42,034 nt of DNA from Spirogloea muscicola (lineage: Eukaryota > Streptophyta > Zygnematophyceae > Spirogloeales > Spirogloeaceae), in NCBI GenBank assembly GCA_009602725.1, contig WELB01000211.1:1-42034 (forward strand), given 5' to 3'. The position numbers and the translations under genes are program-made. Below the pieces are notes generated by a model that was given only the letters and a program-made list of their open reading frames with translations, had not been told where the DNA came from and did no database searches. Numbering within the stretch: the first letter of the stretch is position 1; every line of letters starts with the position of its first letter. Positions 21,028 to 32,158 of this stretch are shown piece by piece.

Positions 21028-21866
21028 CCCCAGTGCCTGCTCCGGAGCCGCCACCGCTTACATCCTCTCTTACCTGTACCCTCCGCCGCTGCCTCAGCGG
21101 GTTGTGGAAAGCTGTCATCAAGCCGAATCCGCCCTGGACGCCATCGTCGTGGGCAGGGCCGCTCTTCTCAAAAGCGCCCTGCCCACACTAACCTAGGAGA
21201 GGCCCCAGCCACGCGGGTCCCCTGTCAGGGCTGCCAGCGCCGTTTCCTCCCAAGAGGGTTGCCAGTCCATGTTCGAGCCTACCGTAAACACCAGAAACGA
21301 AAAGAGCAGGCAGCAACGTTGCACCTACCGGGCACAGCCCTCCACCATCTCCCTCTCCTGAGAGCTGGCAATGGGCAGCCACAGTGGACCTCCTCCCCCT
21401 CCTCATTCCCGACGGCCTCCACAACCTACGCCACAGTTCAAATTGGGCACGACGTGGGTGCTGCAAATTGCTGACGCCCATCCTCTCACGCGTGGAAGCT
21501 GACTCTCTGGACGAGGCGGCCTGGCCGTTGTACCTGCTCTATCCCAAGCTCGTGCTTGGCCCACTTCCCTTCTTTGGCGTTGGTGGCCGCAAGTGCCTTC
21601 AGGACAAATTGACTCACTTCGCCAGCGGCCAGTGAGAGGAGCTGGCCCAGCAGCGTGCAGCCGCTCGTTCCGCGCTCTCAGAACGACGTGCACGCGGAGG
21701 CATTCGCAAACATCCCTCTCATTAGTCCATGATTGGCAACCTAGCGCGTGCAAGACGTTTTGGCAGAGCAGGAGAGCTCTCTCGAGCCGCTCAGGCCCTC
21801 TGCCCCGACCCCTTGGCAGCAAACAATGGTGCCACTGAGGCCACCTTGCGTCAGCTGCATCCTCCT
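21028..21866 (+). pseudogene. Non-LTR retroelement copy 1, N-terminal part with zinc finger
   Basis: This stretch is coding-like in shifting frames. A C2H2-like finger reads CQGCQRRF with two later His (21223-21290), followed by a basic stretch (HQKRKEQ). Further on are LLTPILSRVEADSLDEAAW (about 21469-21525) and ATLRQLHPP at its end (21838-21866). The reading continues after the solo LTR as QHPLEPWVGELP. N-terminal C2H2 fingers are usual in non-LTR elements with a C-terminal restriction-like endonuclease. Stops and frameshifts show decay. Confidence 0.6.
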
Positions 21867-22411
21867 TGTAAGGAACCTCGCCCTACACACGCAGTTAGGG
21901 TGAGCAGTCCTTCTTGAGTTCGGCTGTAGGGGTTTAGGGACCAACCCACTACACAGGCAAAGCACTAGCGCATAGGCGCAGCGGAAGACAGGCCCCGTGG
22001 CGCCGCCGTCCGGCGGCGACTCCACCTCCTGGGCGCAGGCCGGCGCAGCAGGCCCCGCAGCAAGGTGCGGCGGCGGCTGCGGCGGCGAGCAGCGGCAAGG
22101 CTGCTCCTGGGCTTCACCGGTTCGAACTCCCTCGAGCCTCAGCCCCAAGGCTCTTCGTGCTTTCCTGTGCCACCCCCCCCTCCAGGGGTGTAAGCGGGTC
22201 GCCCCATGACCTGCCAGACGGCGGGCCAAAGATCCTCCCTTGAACGGGCGGATCCTGGCGAGGAGTACTTCTGGACGGGCTGGACCCGTCTCTGGGCGGG
22301 CCTCTTGCCCGGCAAGCCAGCCCGCCACCTGGCGGGCCCACTTGTCTCAAATAGCCGGTCATGTAATGCAAACAGAGCCATGTGGCTTAACCAAACGGCT
22401 GATTCATTACA
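21867..22411 (-). mobile_element. Solo LTR of family B with perfect 5-bp target duplication
   Basis: It is 545 bp, TGTAAGGAACC to CATTACA on the plus strand, the reverse complement of the LTR at 11502-12046. CTCCT flanks it on both sides (21862-21866 and 22412-22416). Both LTR ends are intact (TGTAA..TTACA). It interrupts the non-LTR element ORF, whose frame continues across it. It arose by insertion of a full element and then LTR-LTR recombination. Confidence 0.93.
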
Positions 22412-23660
22412 CTCCTCCTCAGCACCCTCTTGAGCCCTGGGTTGGCGAGCTCCCCACTCCTCTTGAACTCTCAGCAGAGGCGCTCCGCGCGGCCCTCACC
22501 AAAGCCCCCCGAGTGGTGTCTGCAGGCCCTTCTGGATAGCTCTTCGAGCACCTACAGGACATCTTCCAAAATGGAGACGAAAGAAGCTTCTCCCTGCTCC
22601 TCTCCACCTGCCGGCACATTGCCAGGGCCGCCATACCCACCCGCATCGCTGACGCTCTCAACTCCAGCCACCTGCTGGCTTTGGCCAAGCCGTCAGGTGG
22701 TTTGAGGCCCTTCGCATAAACGGAAGTCATCATGCGGCTGGTAACCAAGGCTTTGTGCGGCGAGCTCAAGTCCCAGCTGTCCACCCCATATTCCCCCCAC
22801 CAGTTTGGTGCTGGCAAGTCCTGCGGGGCAGAGGCCCTCGTCCACGGGATCCGTGCAGCACTGGATGTCAACCCATCACACGTGGTCCTTGGATTGGACA
22901 TAGCCAATGCATTCAACACTGTGCGGCGCAGCGCCATCATGGAGGAGCTGCATGATCAATTCGCCTCCTGGATCCCATTCCTTCATGGCCTATGGCCGGC
23001 CAGGGCGGCTGCTGTGGCGTTCGGAGGAGTCTTGGACGACCTTATGGTCCACAACTGGCACACGCCAGGGAGATCCCCTCAGCCCCATAATTTTCGCCTT
23101 GGCACATTCCCGAGAACTACGGCGCATTCAGAGCCTGCACCCCAGTCTCGTCTTTCCCTCCTACGGCGACGACACAAATATTGCCGGCCCACCGTCGGAA
23201 GTCATTGCGGCTTATCCCTTGCTCGTCCACGAACTGAGCACAATGGGCCTGCGGGTTTGCCCCACTCATGAACGTGGCATGGTCACCACGCGGCCTCCCC
23301 CCGACCTCCAGCTCCCACCAGGCTGCCAGACCCCTGCCAATGGGCTGGCTGTTCTAAAAGTTCCCCTTGGCACACCATTCCACGTTGCCACGTTGCGGCA
23401 AAGTTACGTGAACGTCTGCAGCAACACCTTGCCCCTCCCTCTTCCCTTTCTTCCTCTCCTCGGAGATCCGCAGCTGGCGCTGGCCATCCTCACTCGCTGC
23501 ATTGGTTAACGAGCAGGCTACCTGCAGCGGACAGTCGCCCCAACGGATATGATGGGCGAGCTGTACAAGGAGTTCGACACCTCCCTCCTGCAAAACCTGG
23601 CTTCCCTGATTCAACACCCATCCTTCCCCTTACCTTCATCCTCCCTGCATTTGTAGGCCC
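22412..23660 (+). pseudogene. Non-LTR retroelement copy 1, reverse transcriptase
   Basis: Conserved RT blocks appear across frames: IARAAIPTRIADALNSS and LAKPSGGLRPFA; QFGAGKSCGAEALVH; motif A in LGLDIANAFNTVRRS (Asp at 22897); RQGDPLSPIIFALA; motif C in SYGDDTNIAG (YGDD at 23162-23173). The GGLRP, GAE..VH and QGDPL pattern belongs to non-LTR elements, not to the LTR families here. A frame change near 23065, and stops at PSG*LFEHL and PFA*TEV, make it non-functional. Confidence 0.75.
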
Positions 23661-24666
23661 CTCCGAACCTTTGTCAATACTTTTAAATCGACAAAGGTCA
23701 GGGCTTTTGGGCTGGCTTTTCGCAGCCCTTGCCCCCATTGGCAGTGCCACTTCTTCCCACACGCATGGGCGGCCTGGGCTGCTGGTCACTTGAACAGACG
23801 GCGCAGGCAGCCTTTCTCGGTTGCTGGCACCAGGTTGCCTCCCTCCTCCCCTTGCGCTTCCCTTGTCTGGCGGGTCCTGCAGCCGGGGTGGAGGAAGGCT
23901 CCTTGGCATTCCAAGCGCAACTGAGGAGCACCTGCGAGTCAGCACTCTGTTCCTTTCCCTCCCTGCGACCCCTCTTCACTCCCTTCTCCGCTCGCACCCA
24001 GCCCAATGTGCCACCAAGGTTGGGTATGCAGTCGACTGCGCCGCTCGGGCTAAAGAGCTCAAGTACGCCGACCATCCACGGAAGACGAGTTCTTCCCACT
24101 GGCGATTGACAGACATAGGTCGTTGGGTGCTCGGTGGCTCGAGTTGCTCACCCAGCTCGCCCGCCACGCCATCGCCCGTCGCTTCCATGGGGAGCCGGTC
24201 GACTTTCCTGCAGCCGGGTCGCTGGCGCAAGTGTATCGTACGCGCCTGACCACCTCGTGGCAGAGGTCTATGGCCCGCGCGCTGCACCTTCGTGACGGCA
24301 GAGCCCTCGCTGCTGCCTCTGGCTCTGGCCAGAGGACCCACTTCCAGGAGCCTAGCATCTCTGATCTGCGGCTGCTTAGCAGGGGTTAGTTACTGAGTGA
24401 TTCGTAGCTGCTTTGTTTCATTGTGTGCCAAAGCGCGGCCTGCGCGCTGCACCTGCGGGCCGGCAGAGCCCTCGCTGCTGCCTCTGGCTCTGCCAGGGGA
24501 CCCACTTCCAGGAGCCTAGCGTCTCTGACCTGAGGCTGCTTACCGGGGGTTACTGAGTGATCTGTAGCTGCTTTTTTTCTTTGTGTGCTTGTTTTTCTTA
24601 GCGCTTCCCCTGGCCCCCTTCCCGTCGTTTGTGATTCGTTGATTTTTGGGCTGGCTTTTCCAGCCC
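23661..24666 (+). pseudogene. Non-LTR copy 1, post-RT region, C-terminus and 3' end
   Basis: After RT comes a TRMGGLGCW block (about 23760-23790). The sequence then jumps, with the zinc and nuclease core missing, to the C-terminal block: AARAKELKYADHP (24028-24075), FFPLAID, ARWLELLTQLAR and a GRALAAASGSGQ end with SISDLRLLSRG (to about 24385). The tail block is duplicated at 24440-24555, ending LRLLTGGY and stop TGA. About 90 nt of 3' untranslated sequence and the GGGCTGG hairpin (24648-24666) follow. Confidence 0.6.
24648..24666 (+). other. 3'-end hairpin GGGCTGG-CTTTT-CCAGCCC
   Basis: A perfect 7-bp stem with 5-nt loop, 90 nt after the ORF stop. CTATTATCAATGGGCGATCAC follows it, a version of the downstream box seen with other copies in 38.4-41.4 kb. 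Confidence 0.75.
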
Positions 24667-24699
24667 CTATTATCAATGGGCGATCACTTTCTTCTCATC

Positions 24700-25660
24700 G
24701 CGTGCTCAAGCATCAGACAAAGGGGCACAGGCCAGACTCGTTGCTGCGGTTGAGGATGGGGGGGTTGAGGAGGATGCCAGATATCTTGACCAATCCAAGG
24801 AGTCTGGCACGTCTCACATCGGTCGCAACACCGGGGGCAACGGATTGGCTCATGACGCACCCCATCCACAACGCTTTCAGAATCTGGCCCGAAGCATTGC
24901 GGACGCTTCTCCAGCTATTCCTGGGGCTGCCCCCGACCTGCCTGATTGGAGTGACTCAGTGTGAGTGTGGCTTCCGAGCAGGGGCGGAGACCTAGCCACC
25001 CACATGCTGTGGTGTCCCACAGGCCCTGAGGTGGTGGGCGTCCACAATCTCCTACGGGACGCCCTGGCGGGCCTGATGCGCGACGCTGGCTACTGCGCCA
25101 TCGTGGAAGTAAGCAATGTAATGCCCATCACTACGGATTCGCAGGGATGCCATCACCGTCGCACCCTGGATATTGTGGGTGTACGACCTGGCGGAGGCCC
25201 ACGAGCCTCAGTTGATGTGGTGGTGACTGAGGCATACCAGACTTCCGCTTCCACGCACATTGCTGGTCATGCAGTGGGAGGTGCTGAGCAGAGAGAGCTC
25301 CGACACTACGCTGACTACCCCTGCAGCGACCACCTCCTCCCGGCCGCAATTTCCTCCCGGCCGCAATCGACACTTTTGGCTACGTGGGCCCTCGCTTCCA
25401 CACCTTACTAGAGAGAATTGCAAGTTTGGGATATGCTCGACGTGAGGATGTGCTTCCAGCTCAGATGGGCATGCCGGCAGCCTACTTGTCATTCTTGCGT
25501 CGTCTGAGTGTCAGCTTTTCTGCAGCGAGCTCGGGCTCATGCGTTGCATCAGAAAGCTGGTCGAAGCTTAGCTGGTAGTTCAAGAGTTTGTCGATTGCCG
25601 TTCGGTATTCGAGCATCAGTTAGCGACCTCATGTGCTGACTCGTGGTTACTGAGCGGGTC
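24700..25660 (+). pseudogene. Non-LTR retroelement copy 2, 5' truncated, endonuclease-like C-terminus
   Basis: It starts in the post-RT region (LRMGGLRRMPDILTNP). The stretch at 24960-25390 has CECGFRAG, HMLWCP, VHNLLRDALAGL, RRTLDIVGVRPGGGPRASVDVVVTEAY and ELRHYADYP. The C, CG, H, C pattern is a CCHC-like finger. The spaced D and DV residues after it fit a PD-(D/E)XK nuclease of the restriction-like type. In another frame the C-terminus follows: DTFGYVGPRF, ASLGYARRED and AAYLSFLRR (25370-25510). It ends at about 25660 with a TGGTTACTGAG block as in the other copies. Confidence 0.65.
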
Positions 25661-25841
25661 AGTTTAGCAGCAGGTGACGTACATTTGTCACTGTGCTTGC
25701 CTCTGTACTTGGCCACATATGGCCTCCCCATCTCTCAGTACACACGCATTCCCTTCCGCTGCTCGACGCCATTGTTTAGCAGTGGGCAAGTCCGAGGAGC
25801 CGCGGCCCCCGGGCAGCGGCAGGCCGGCAGCGGGCGGCGCC

Positions 25842-27497
25842 ATGCCGGGCCCGGGGTCGCACCTCCTCTACTCGCTGGGCTGCGCCGCCGCGCTGCAGCA
25901 AGCCTCGCGCGGCGCCTTCTCGCCGCGCCACGGCCTCGTGCTCGCCGCCAACGCCACGCTCGGCCCCGATTTGGGCTCCCTCCTCCAGTGGCTCGCGGCG
26001 CGCGCCGCCCCGCGCGCCGGCGACCTCGCCATGGCCGCCGTCCACCACCCACTCGGCTACGTCGCGCTCCTGGGTGAGCCGCCGCCCCGAGCCCCCCTGG
26101 CCCGCCCACTGCCACCCGCTGGCGGGCATCACACAAGCTGGCCTACATCGTGGTCTTGGGCTGCAATTTTTGCGCCCAGCTGCTGATCTACGAACTCTCG
26201 TGGCCCAAGCGCTCCTCCAGGGCTGCCGCTGGCTTACTTCTACAGCTGGCTGACCGCGCCATCACCCAACAACAGCATCTCGTTGCCCGGGGTGAGCCAG
26301 CCCATCTCCAGCAGCTGTCGCCTTCTGCACCCTCGCAGGCCCTAGCTACATAGTAGGCGCGGCCCGAGTGGATCTCCACCCAAGGCAGACTAGGGTGACA
26401 GTGAATCATAAAAATTGCATCTGTTTCGTCCCCTGGTCAGCCTACATGCTGAAATCACCGAAGCCATTGCAGCTGCAGAGGGTTGCCCAGTAATTCGTGC
26501 AGCTGACTTGCAGGCTGTGGGCTTGTCTATGTCGTCGTGGCTTTTGCAATTATGGCTGCTAGCTCAGTACGAAGAGGCACATTCTGACCTGGGTTCTTTT
26601 GGTGCCGAGCCTCTGCAGCATGACGCTGCTGCTGCATTATGGACTGCAGGACAAGATCCCAGTGGCCAAGTGCTTCCTGCTGGTTACAGCTGGCTGCCTC
26701 ACTCACTTCTTCCTGGACAACCTATTTGAGGTCAGCCACTTGACTGTTGTCATTGAGCATGTATAGCCAAGTGGCGGGGCCAATCCAAAGATGGGTAGTC
26801 AAGTAGTGTATCCACAGTGGATGCCAGAGGTGCCATCAGGAAGGTACCCATAATTCACAGCAGCAAAGCCACTGCCAAAGATATATTGCAGTCAAGAACC
26901 ATAGAGAAATGCATAAAGGCAGACTGCATGCAGCTGACCGTCAGCCTCCCTCTTCTTCTTTCTTCTGGCATCAGGAGAATGGTCAGACGCCACTGTATAG
27001 GTGGATCATAAGCACCGGATGGTGGGACGGGCCGGCTCCTATAGAGCCAGAGTCGGTTATCGTAATTGGGTCTCTGTGTGTGGCACTTCTGGTGGGCTTC
27101 TACTTCATCAACAGGTGAGCAAGGGTTTCTCTACGGTCTGTGGGCCTGTTAAAAAGCAGGCCTGTTCTCAACAAAGGGGACCTGGCAAACTGCCTTAAAG
27201 GCAGCATGTGAATGAGATTCATGGTCAACTGCATGTCCTTGCAGACCGCAGGCTGGAAAGTCTTTCAGCAGAGCAAATGGTGCAAGGACAGCGGTGTTGC
27301 TACTGGTCATTGGGAGCCTTCATTGCCTTTGGTGCTCATTTCAGCTATATGTGCGCAAGCCGCGAAGGGCTGCTCTCGGGGAGGAGGCGGACCTTGGTGT
27401 TATCACCTTCCTCGCTGTCTTTTTCTTCCTCCCCTATATTCTCTGTCTTGCAAGCTTACACAGCCCAGCCCCTGATAAACTGCCAGTTACCACATGA
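25842..27497 (+). CDS. Multi-exon conserved transmembrane protein of unknown function
   Basis: Exons: 25842-26073 (MPGPGSHLLYSLG start), 26221-26291 (GLPLAYFYSWLT), 26619-26730 (KCFLLVTAGCLTHFFLDNLFE), 26975-27114 (ENGQTPLYRW, STGWWDGPAPIEPE, FYFINR) and 27272-27497 (LLLVIGSLHCLWC, RRAALGEEADLGVI, FFFLPYILC, stop TGA). Introns have GT-AG ends and most phases fit. The join from exon 2 to 26619 is unresolved: exon 2 ends in phase 0 at GGGGTGAG but exon 3 needs phase 2, so an exon may be missing. From memory, uncharacterised plant transmembrane proteins share the MPGPG start, STGWW, and the CLWC..GEEADLG blocks. The His/Asp residues in the N-terminal half recall membrane metal-dependent hydrolases, but this is weak. 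It converges with the next gene. Confidence 0.8.
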
Positions 27498-27569
27498 CAC
27501 CGGATGCCTCAACTGGCATGCAGGCAAGTCACCCTTGTGTGTCAATAGGCTCAAGAGAAGCAGCAGCAT

Positions 27570-27574
27570 TGTAA
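27570..27574 (+). terminator. Probable poly(A) signal TGTAA
   Basis: TGTAAC lies 73 nt after the stop of the transmembrane gene. TGTAA is the standard chlorophyte signal. Confidence 0.4.
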
Positions 27575-27701
27575 CCAGTTGATTTGGATGGCCTATGTAT
27601 TATCAACAATTTGTCAGTAATATGGATCGCAATCAGGTCTAATGACCGATCTGGTCGCCAATTAGTTTGTATCCTGTGGATGCTTTACTTCCTACAACAG
27701 A

Positions 27702-30700
27702 TCAAGGAGCACAAGGTAGATGCTCGTGGAGAAGCCTTGGTGCAAGGACCCCCCACGTGGTTGGTCGACGCCTAAGCCTCCATCTCCCGTTCAAGAACAC
27801 TATGAGAGCTGCAGCTGCAGAAGCTGTCATGAAGCTCCACAGGAGAGTCTTTGCTGAAGGTAGTGCATACTCTGAAGTCTGACGCCGCTCAAGGACCTGA
27901 AATGTTGAAAGCAAGGAAAGAAGGTCGCGATCCCTGTGTTCAAGTCAATGCAAGTTGTGACAGGCAACCAGGTGGATGAGTATACCTTTACTCTAGGTAT
28001 GCTCTCAGCTACCAGATGTAGATTCTGGATGACTGCCAGGAGCCGCCTATCTTCTTCATTTTGGTCGATCTGGATAATTCGGCTGCAAGATGCAAGTGCA
28101 AATAATTTCAGAGATGATTGCAAGGCCTTGTCACAAGTAAGCATGATCTGTCTCCATGGTGGTTGCCAGTCTCTGGTTGGCAGGCTCTCAGCGACATGCA
28201 TGTGCCACATGCAACTTGTACTGTTAGACCCTGTTGGCTACTAGGATGTCATTTGCTGCGTCACAAGCAGAACGCTCCTGAGCATGTAAACAACAGCAAC
28301 TGCCGCTTATAATCATATCGCTTGCAATGACCATGCGGACCTCAAGGTGGGTTGCTACATGTTCACCATGTCGTATTGGACGAATAAGTGTGATGATTGG
28401 CATCACAAGATGCTGCATCCGTCTGTTGCTGCAATGCATGTTAGAGTCAGGCAGATGTTTAATTAAGTGACAGAAGTACACACAGACAAGTGGATATGGA
28501 CATAGGCTAGCTGGAATGAAGTACCTGCACAGCGGAGGTCTCCAATTGCGGCACTCGAGTGACTGGCTGCGGCGCTTCTTCATCAGCATCAATGAGGGTA
28601 TGGTGCTGACCTGGCATCAGTGCCTCCAAAGCGCTTACCTGCAAGCGCATAGCAGGCGCCATGTTAGCAACAATCTTGAAGGTCATTTCCAGTGCGTGCA
28701 CACCATCTACTCACCAGATAAGCTCTTCCTTTTCCTCACAGCATTCTCAGGTTTCAAATGAGCAGGATGTATGTTCCGCACAAGTATGCAACTAGGTATG
28801 CGTCATGTCAATGAGAGGGAGGTGGGGAGCGGGGAAGGGCAATGTTGGGAAGGAGGGAGAGTGGAGGGGAGAGGGTTGATAATGAAAGAAGGTTGAATAG
28901 AGCAAATAGGGCGGAGAGAGAAAGAGATGGAGGGGGCCGAGAGTATAGGGAGAGATCGAAGAATAGAAAGAGGGAGGGAAAGAGAGAGAGACAGGGAGGA
29001 GGGAGAGGGAGGAAGGGAGGGAGGGAGAGAGTGAGAGAGGGAGAGACACAGAGAGGAGGATGCGCTAGTAGAGCGCAAGCATCAGGAGCTGCACATGGAG
29101 AGTACCCTGCCTGCCAACTCGGCAATCTGGCCCTCTTGATTTGCGAGCAGCAGCTATTTGTGCTTGAGCTTGATGCTCAAGGCTACTTCGCGTGCCTCTG
29201 CAGCTGCATCAGCCATTGCAGCTTCAGAGATGGCTGCCTCCACCACGTACTCCAACTGGTCAAAGCAGGCCGTATCCTGAGCAGCTGGCCAGCCGTCTTG
29301 GCACTGATGTATAAGTCCCTGCTGCGTCTGGGCTTCGGAGCTACAAGGGAACATGTTGGGAGGACTTCGGCGTGTATCAGCCCAACAGAGGAATGTCCTC
29401 TCGCCCCCTACAGCAGTGGAGCTCCAAGCACCTCCGTTTCCATGGCTCCCAAACCTTGGCTTTGTGGCAGCAGCTGGAGCAGAACCAGCCTGCTCAAGGG
29501 CCTGGCTCATGCTCATGGGATATGGCTTCTCCAGAGCATGTTCATATGTGGATGCTGCTGCAACTTTGTCTCTAAAATCAACAGTTGCTGCCCAAGGCTG
29601 ACCACTAGGATGTCCATGTCCAAGGCTGTCATAATTGACGTCGAAGTTGCAACGTTGTGGCATCAAGCTTCTTGTGCTCTGGCAGGGGCCCGAAAGCGAG
29701 GCAGAGCACAGAGACGACATGGCGTCGTTTCCATTGGCTTCTTCATGTGGATAGATTTCTCGTTCAAGGTAGTGAGGGCTCCCCTTACTCAGTTGTATGT
29801 CAGAGTTGTGGAGGCAAGGCATGAATTCGTCCTGCTGAGAGCGTGCCTCCACTTGCAGGTCCCTACAAAGCAGTGCATTTCCCAGCAGGTCGATCGGTTC
29901 TGCTACAATCGTGATTGTTACCTGCAGAAAGGGGCTGGTTGAGTTCAAGCATCAAGCATATAGCGAACGGGTGCAAATTCTAAGCCAAATGTAGAGCATC
30001 TAACAAGCAGACAAGCACGTAGGGGCTACCACACACACACACAGCTAGCAGGCAACAATGTTGGCAATTGACAGCTTATGGCCCCTGGCATACCTCCAGC
30101 GCAAGCTTGTACTTGCTGTTACGCAGCACGCAGTCTCTGAGGGAGTGTCCTCGCACCTCCCATTCCTGTAGCCACATCATAGTAAGAAATGAAAAATTCA
30201 GAGGGGTTCTTGTTATCCGGGGAAAAAGGACCTCGAGTACCCATCTTTGCTTACACGCTGGCACAATGCACTTTCACAGGCCAGAAAAGGCCCAGCCAGG
30301 ACAGCTACCACGACGTACCACATGTGAAGCTTCAGGCAATGTCGCAATCTCACGACAGGTCATTAGAGGTTACAAATATCCGCTGAAGCCCCCCCTAAGT
30401 CTCATGCCTCTCCATTGCAGCGAATGAGCAAATGCATTACACTGCAGCAGAGATGCATGCAGGCTGTGTGCTTCGTTGAGTTGTTACCACGCATCTGGTA
30501 CTCTACCACCGTTGACAGCAGAAGCGACCCACTCAATGACCCACCTCAGCTTGATCGCCCAGACGGTCCCGGAAGCAGAGTTCATACAGCCTGCTGCATT
30601 GCAAGAGCCTGCCTTCAGCAACGCCAGAGCGGAGAGAAATTGTTGCTTCCTGCACATAGGCAGCCGCAAAAAGCAGAGGTACAGCCCGCATAAAGGTAGC

Positions 30701-31294
30701 ACGTCTCATATAAACGAACGGTTGAAGGGACTGGCAGAGAATCAGGACCAAGTGAGTGTGGCAGCTCTTGTGAACTTCTTGTGCATGTGATGAAGAAGAA
30801 GGCCGTGCACTGCTGCATGAGCAGCACTCACCACACACTGAAACACAGGACAGAGGAGTGGCTGCCTCACGTACCACATGACCTCCTAGCAGGCAAGCAG
30901 TCCAGCAGGTGTGCAAAGGACGTGACGGTGCGAGTGTTGCTGGGCATGATTGACTGATGCCTGCGAGGTTGGCGCAGCCGACCTTGGACACGACCACGAC
31001 GTGCACGGCTGGGTCGTGTAGCGAGAGCCCCGCGCGGGGGCGCAGCAGCCAGCCCTTGGTTGCGTCGCACGTCGCCGCATACAGCAGCGGCAATCGCGGC
31101 GGCCCCTCCTGCGCGCTCGGGAGCCCCTGCGCAACCGCGATCACGGCCCCGGGCGCCAGCAAGGGCGTCAGGTCTTCCGGCGCAGCGACGGCGGACGCCT
31201 CCGCCGCGTAGCCAGCCATGCCGTCGCCCGCGCGATCGCGCGAGCCTGAGGCAGCAGTGCGCCTAGGAGAGCGCGTGCCGCCGTCCATGACCAC
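27702..31294 (-). CDS. Unidentified multi-exon gene with C-terminal membrane anchor
   Basis: Supported exons on the minus strand: 31294 or 31219 to 30983 (ATG; PEDLTPLLAPGAVIAVAQG, WLLRPRAGLSLHD, HVVVVSK); 30649-30545 (35 codons, EATISLRSGVAEGR to GDQAE); 30165-30094 (24 codons, EWEVRGHSLRDCVLR); about 29910-29150 (long, Ser/Gly/Ala-rich, ending in a helical Ala/Glu stretch); 28638-28525 (38 codons, VSALEALMPG to ETSAVQ); 28082-27986 (RIIQIDQNEEDRRLLAVIQNL); 27896-27702 (VLERRQTSEYALPSAKT, hydrophobic LLWSFMTASAAAALIVFL, then RWRLRRRP, stop TGA). Several have matching phases and GT-AG borders. The basic stretch after the single hydrophobic helix suggests a tail anchor. Other exons are probably missed. 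I do not recognise the family. Confidence 0.55.
28803..29062 (-). repeat. About 260-bp polypurine/polypyrimidine tract in an intron
   Basis: The plus strand is almost only A and G (GAGAGGGAGG-type repeats, with rare T or C). On the sense (minus) strand of the surrounding gene it is a long CT tract. It lies between the exon ending near 29150 and the next exons near 28770-28525. Sequence of this kind can form triplex (H-DNA). Confidence 0.85.
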
Positions 31295-31295
31295 G

Positions 31296-31340
31296 GCGGC
31301 GGCGGCGGCGGCGGCGGCGGGGGCGGCGAGGCCGGGAGGN
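31296..31340. repeat. GGC trinucleotide repeat next to an ambiguous base
   Basis: (CGG)n from about 31295 to 31322, followed by GC-rich sequence and a single N at 31340. It lies just upstream of the ATG of the minus-strand gene and probably in its 5' untranslated region. The N suggests a hard-to-sequence spot. Confidence 0.8.
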
Positions 31341-32158
31341 CAGCCTGCAGCGCTTTGGGGGTGCCGTTTAGATCACGCCGTTTGTGGACTCCCTCAAGGC
31401 CGTCAACTCCCTCCACTACCACACTTCGAACATGGAATGCCAATTAATGGGCCGGTGGTGTTGAACACTGTGCCTCTTTGGCATTGAGAACTATCTTGAA
31501 CTTTTATATTTCTGTGTCTGACAGCACGTCGCAGGAGGCGAGGTCACCCTCGACACATGCACCATGGCAGCCCGGAAGACGCTATGTCGCCACCTCCCAA
31601 CAGCGCTGGCCGCCCTCAACTCGACACTGTGCAGAGAAGTACATCGCCTGGTCAGCGCGAGGCCTACCAGTCCCTCTGATGCTGCCCTCAGGCTATCAGC
31701 CTCCTCCCGGGTGCCATCACTTTCCGAGCAGCATTTAACGCGGAAAAGCTTCGAGTCCAGCTGCAGGAGCACCTTAGACCAGCCGCCTGCCACACCGAAT
31801 TGCGAGTCATTCAGCTGACTCTTACTATGCGAACCCATGAGTATAGCAGCGTCTGCAGTACCTCGCTCCGGCAAACCCCCTCCCACTCTGGAGGCGCTGG
31901 TGACGTATGTAACATTTGATACGGGCTTCATGGCGAGCGTGGCCGCCCTCAAGCCCACGAAGCTAATAGACCGGCTGGTCTGCAAAAGGCATCGCCGTTC
32001 ATCAGCTGCGGTAACTTGGGCTGTCAACAGCTTGTCCGCGCATGCAGGGCCGCATACGTGGGCAGTTGGGCGCAAGTCGCCGCCCGTGTCCCAGCTCTTA
32101 CCTACATGGACATTATTGGGTACGGAGAGTTCAACTGGACCTGTCTTCGTGTTTTAGC
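31341..32158 (+). pseudogene. Possible decayed non-LTR retroelement fragment
   Basis: A block at about 32010-32095 reads GCQQLVRACRAAYVGSWAQVAARVPAL. It resembles the post-RT block of copy 1 (GGLGCWSLEQTAQAAFLGCWHQVASLLP, about 23765-23850). Upstream, at 31714-31850, the frame FRAAFNAEKLRVQLQEHL with following LRVIQLTLTMRTHEY looks coding but has no clear match. The rest shows no gene I can support. Orientation follows the matching block. Confidence 0.35.

Noticed and set aside
29094-29187. Alternative code with TAG and TAA read as Gln
   Set aside because: The retroelement Pol ends in TAA TAA right after the chromodomain, AXS and the other host genes end in TGA without any internal TAR, and most stops in relics fit ordinary decay.
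31168-31443. Poly-proline protein on the minus strand
   Set aside because: It is the translation of the GGC repeat and crosses the N. It is more likely untranslated sequence.
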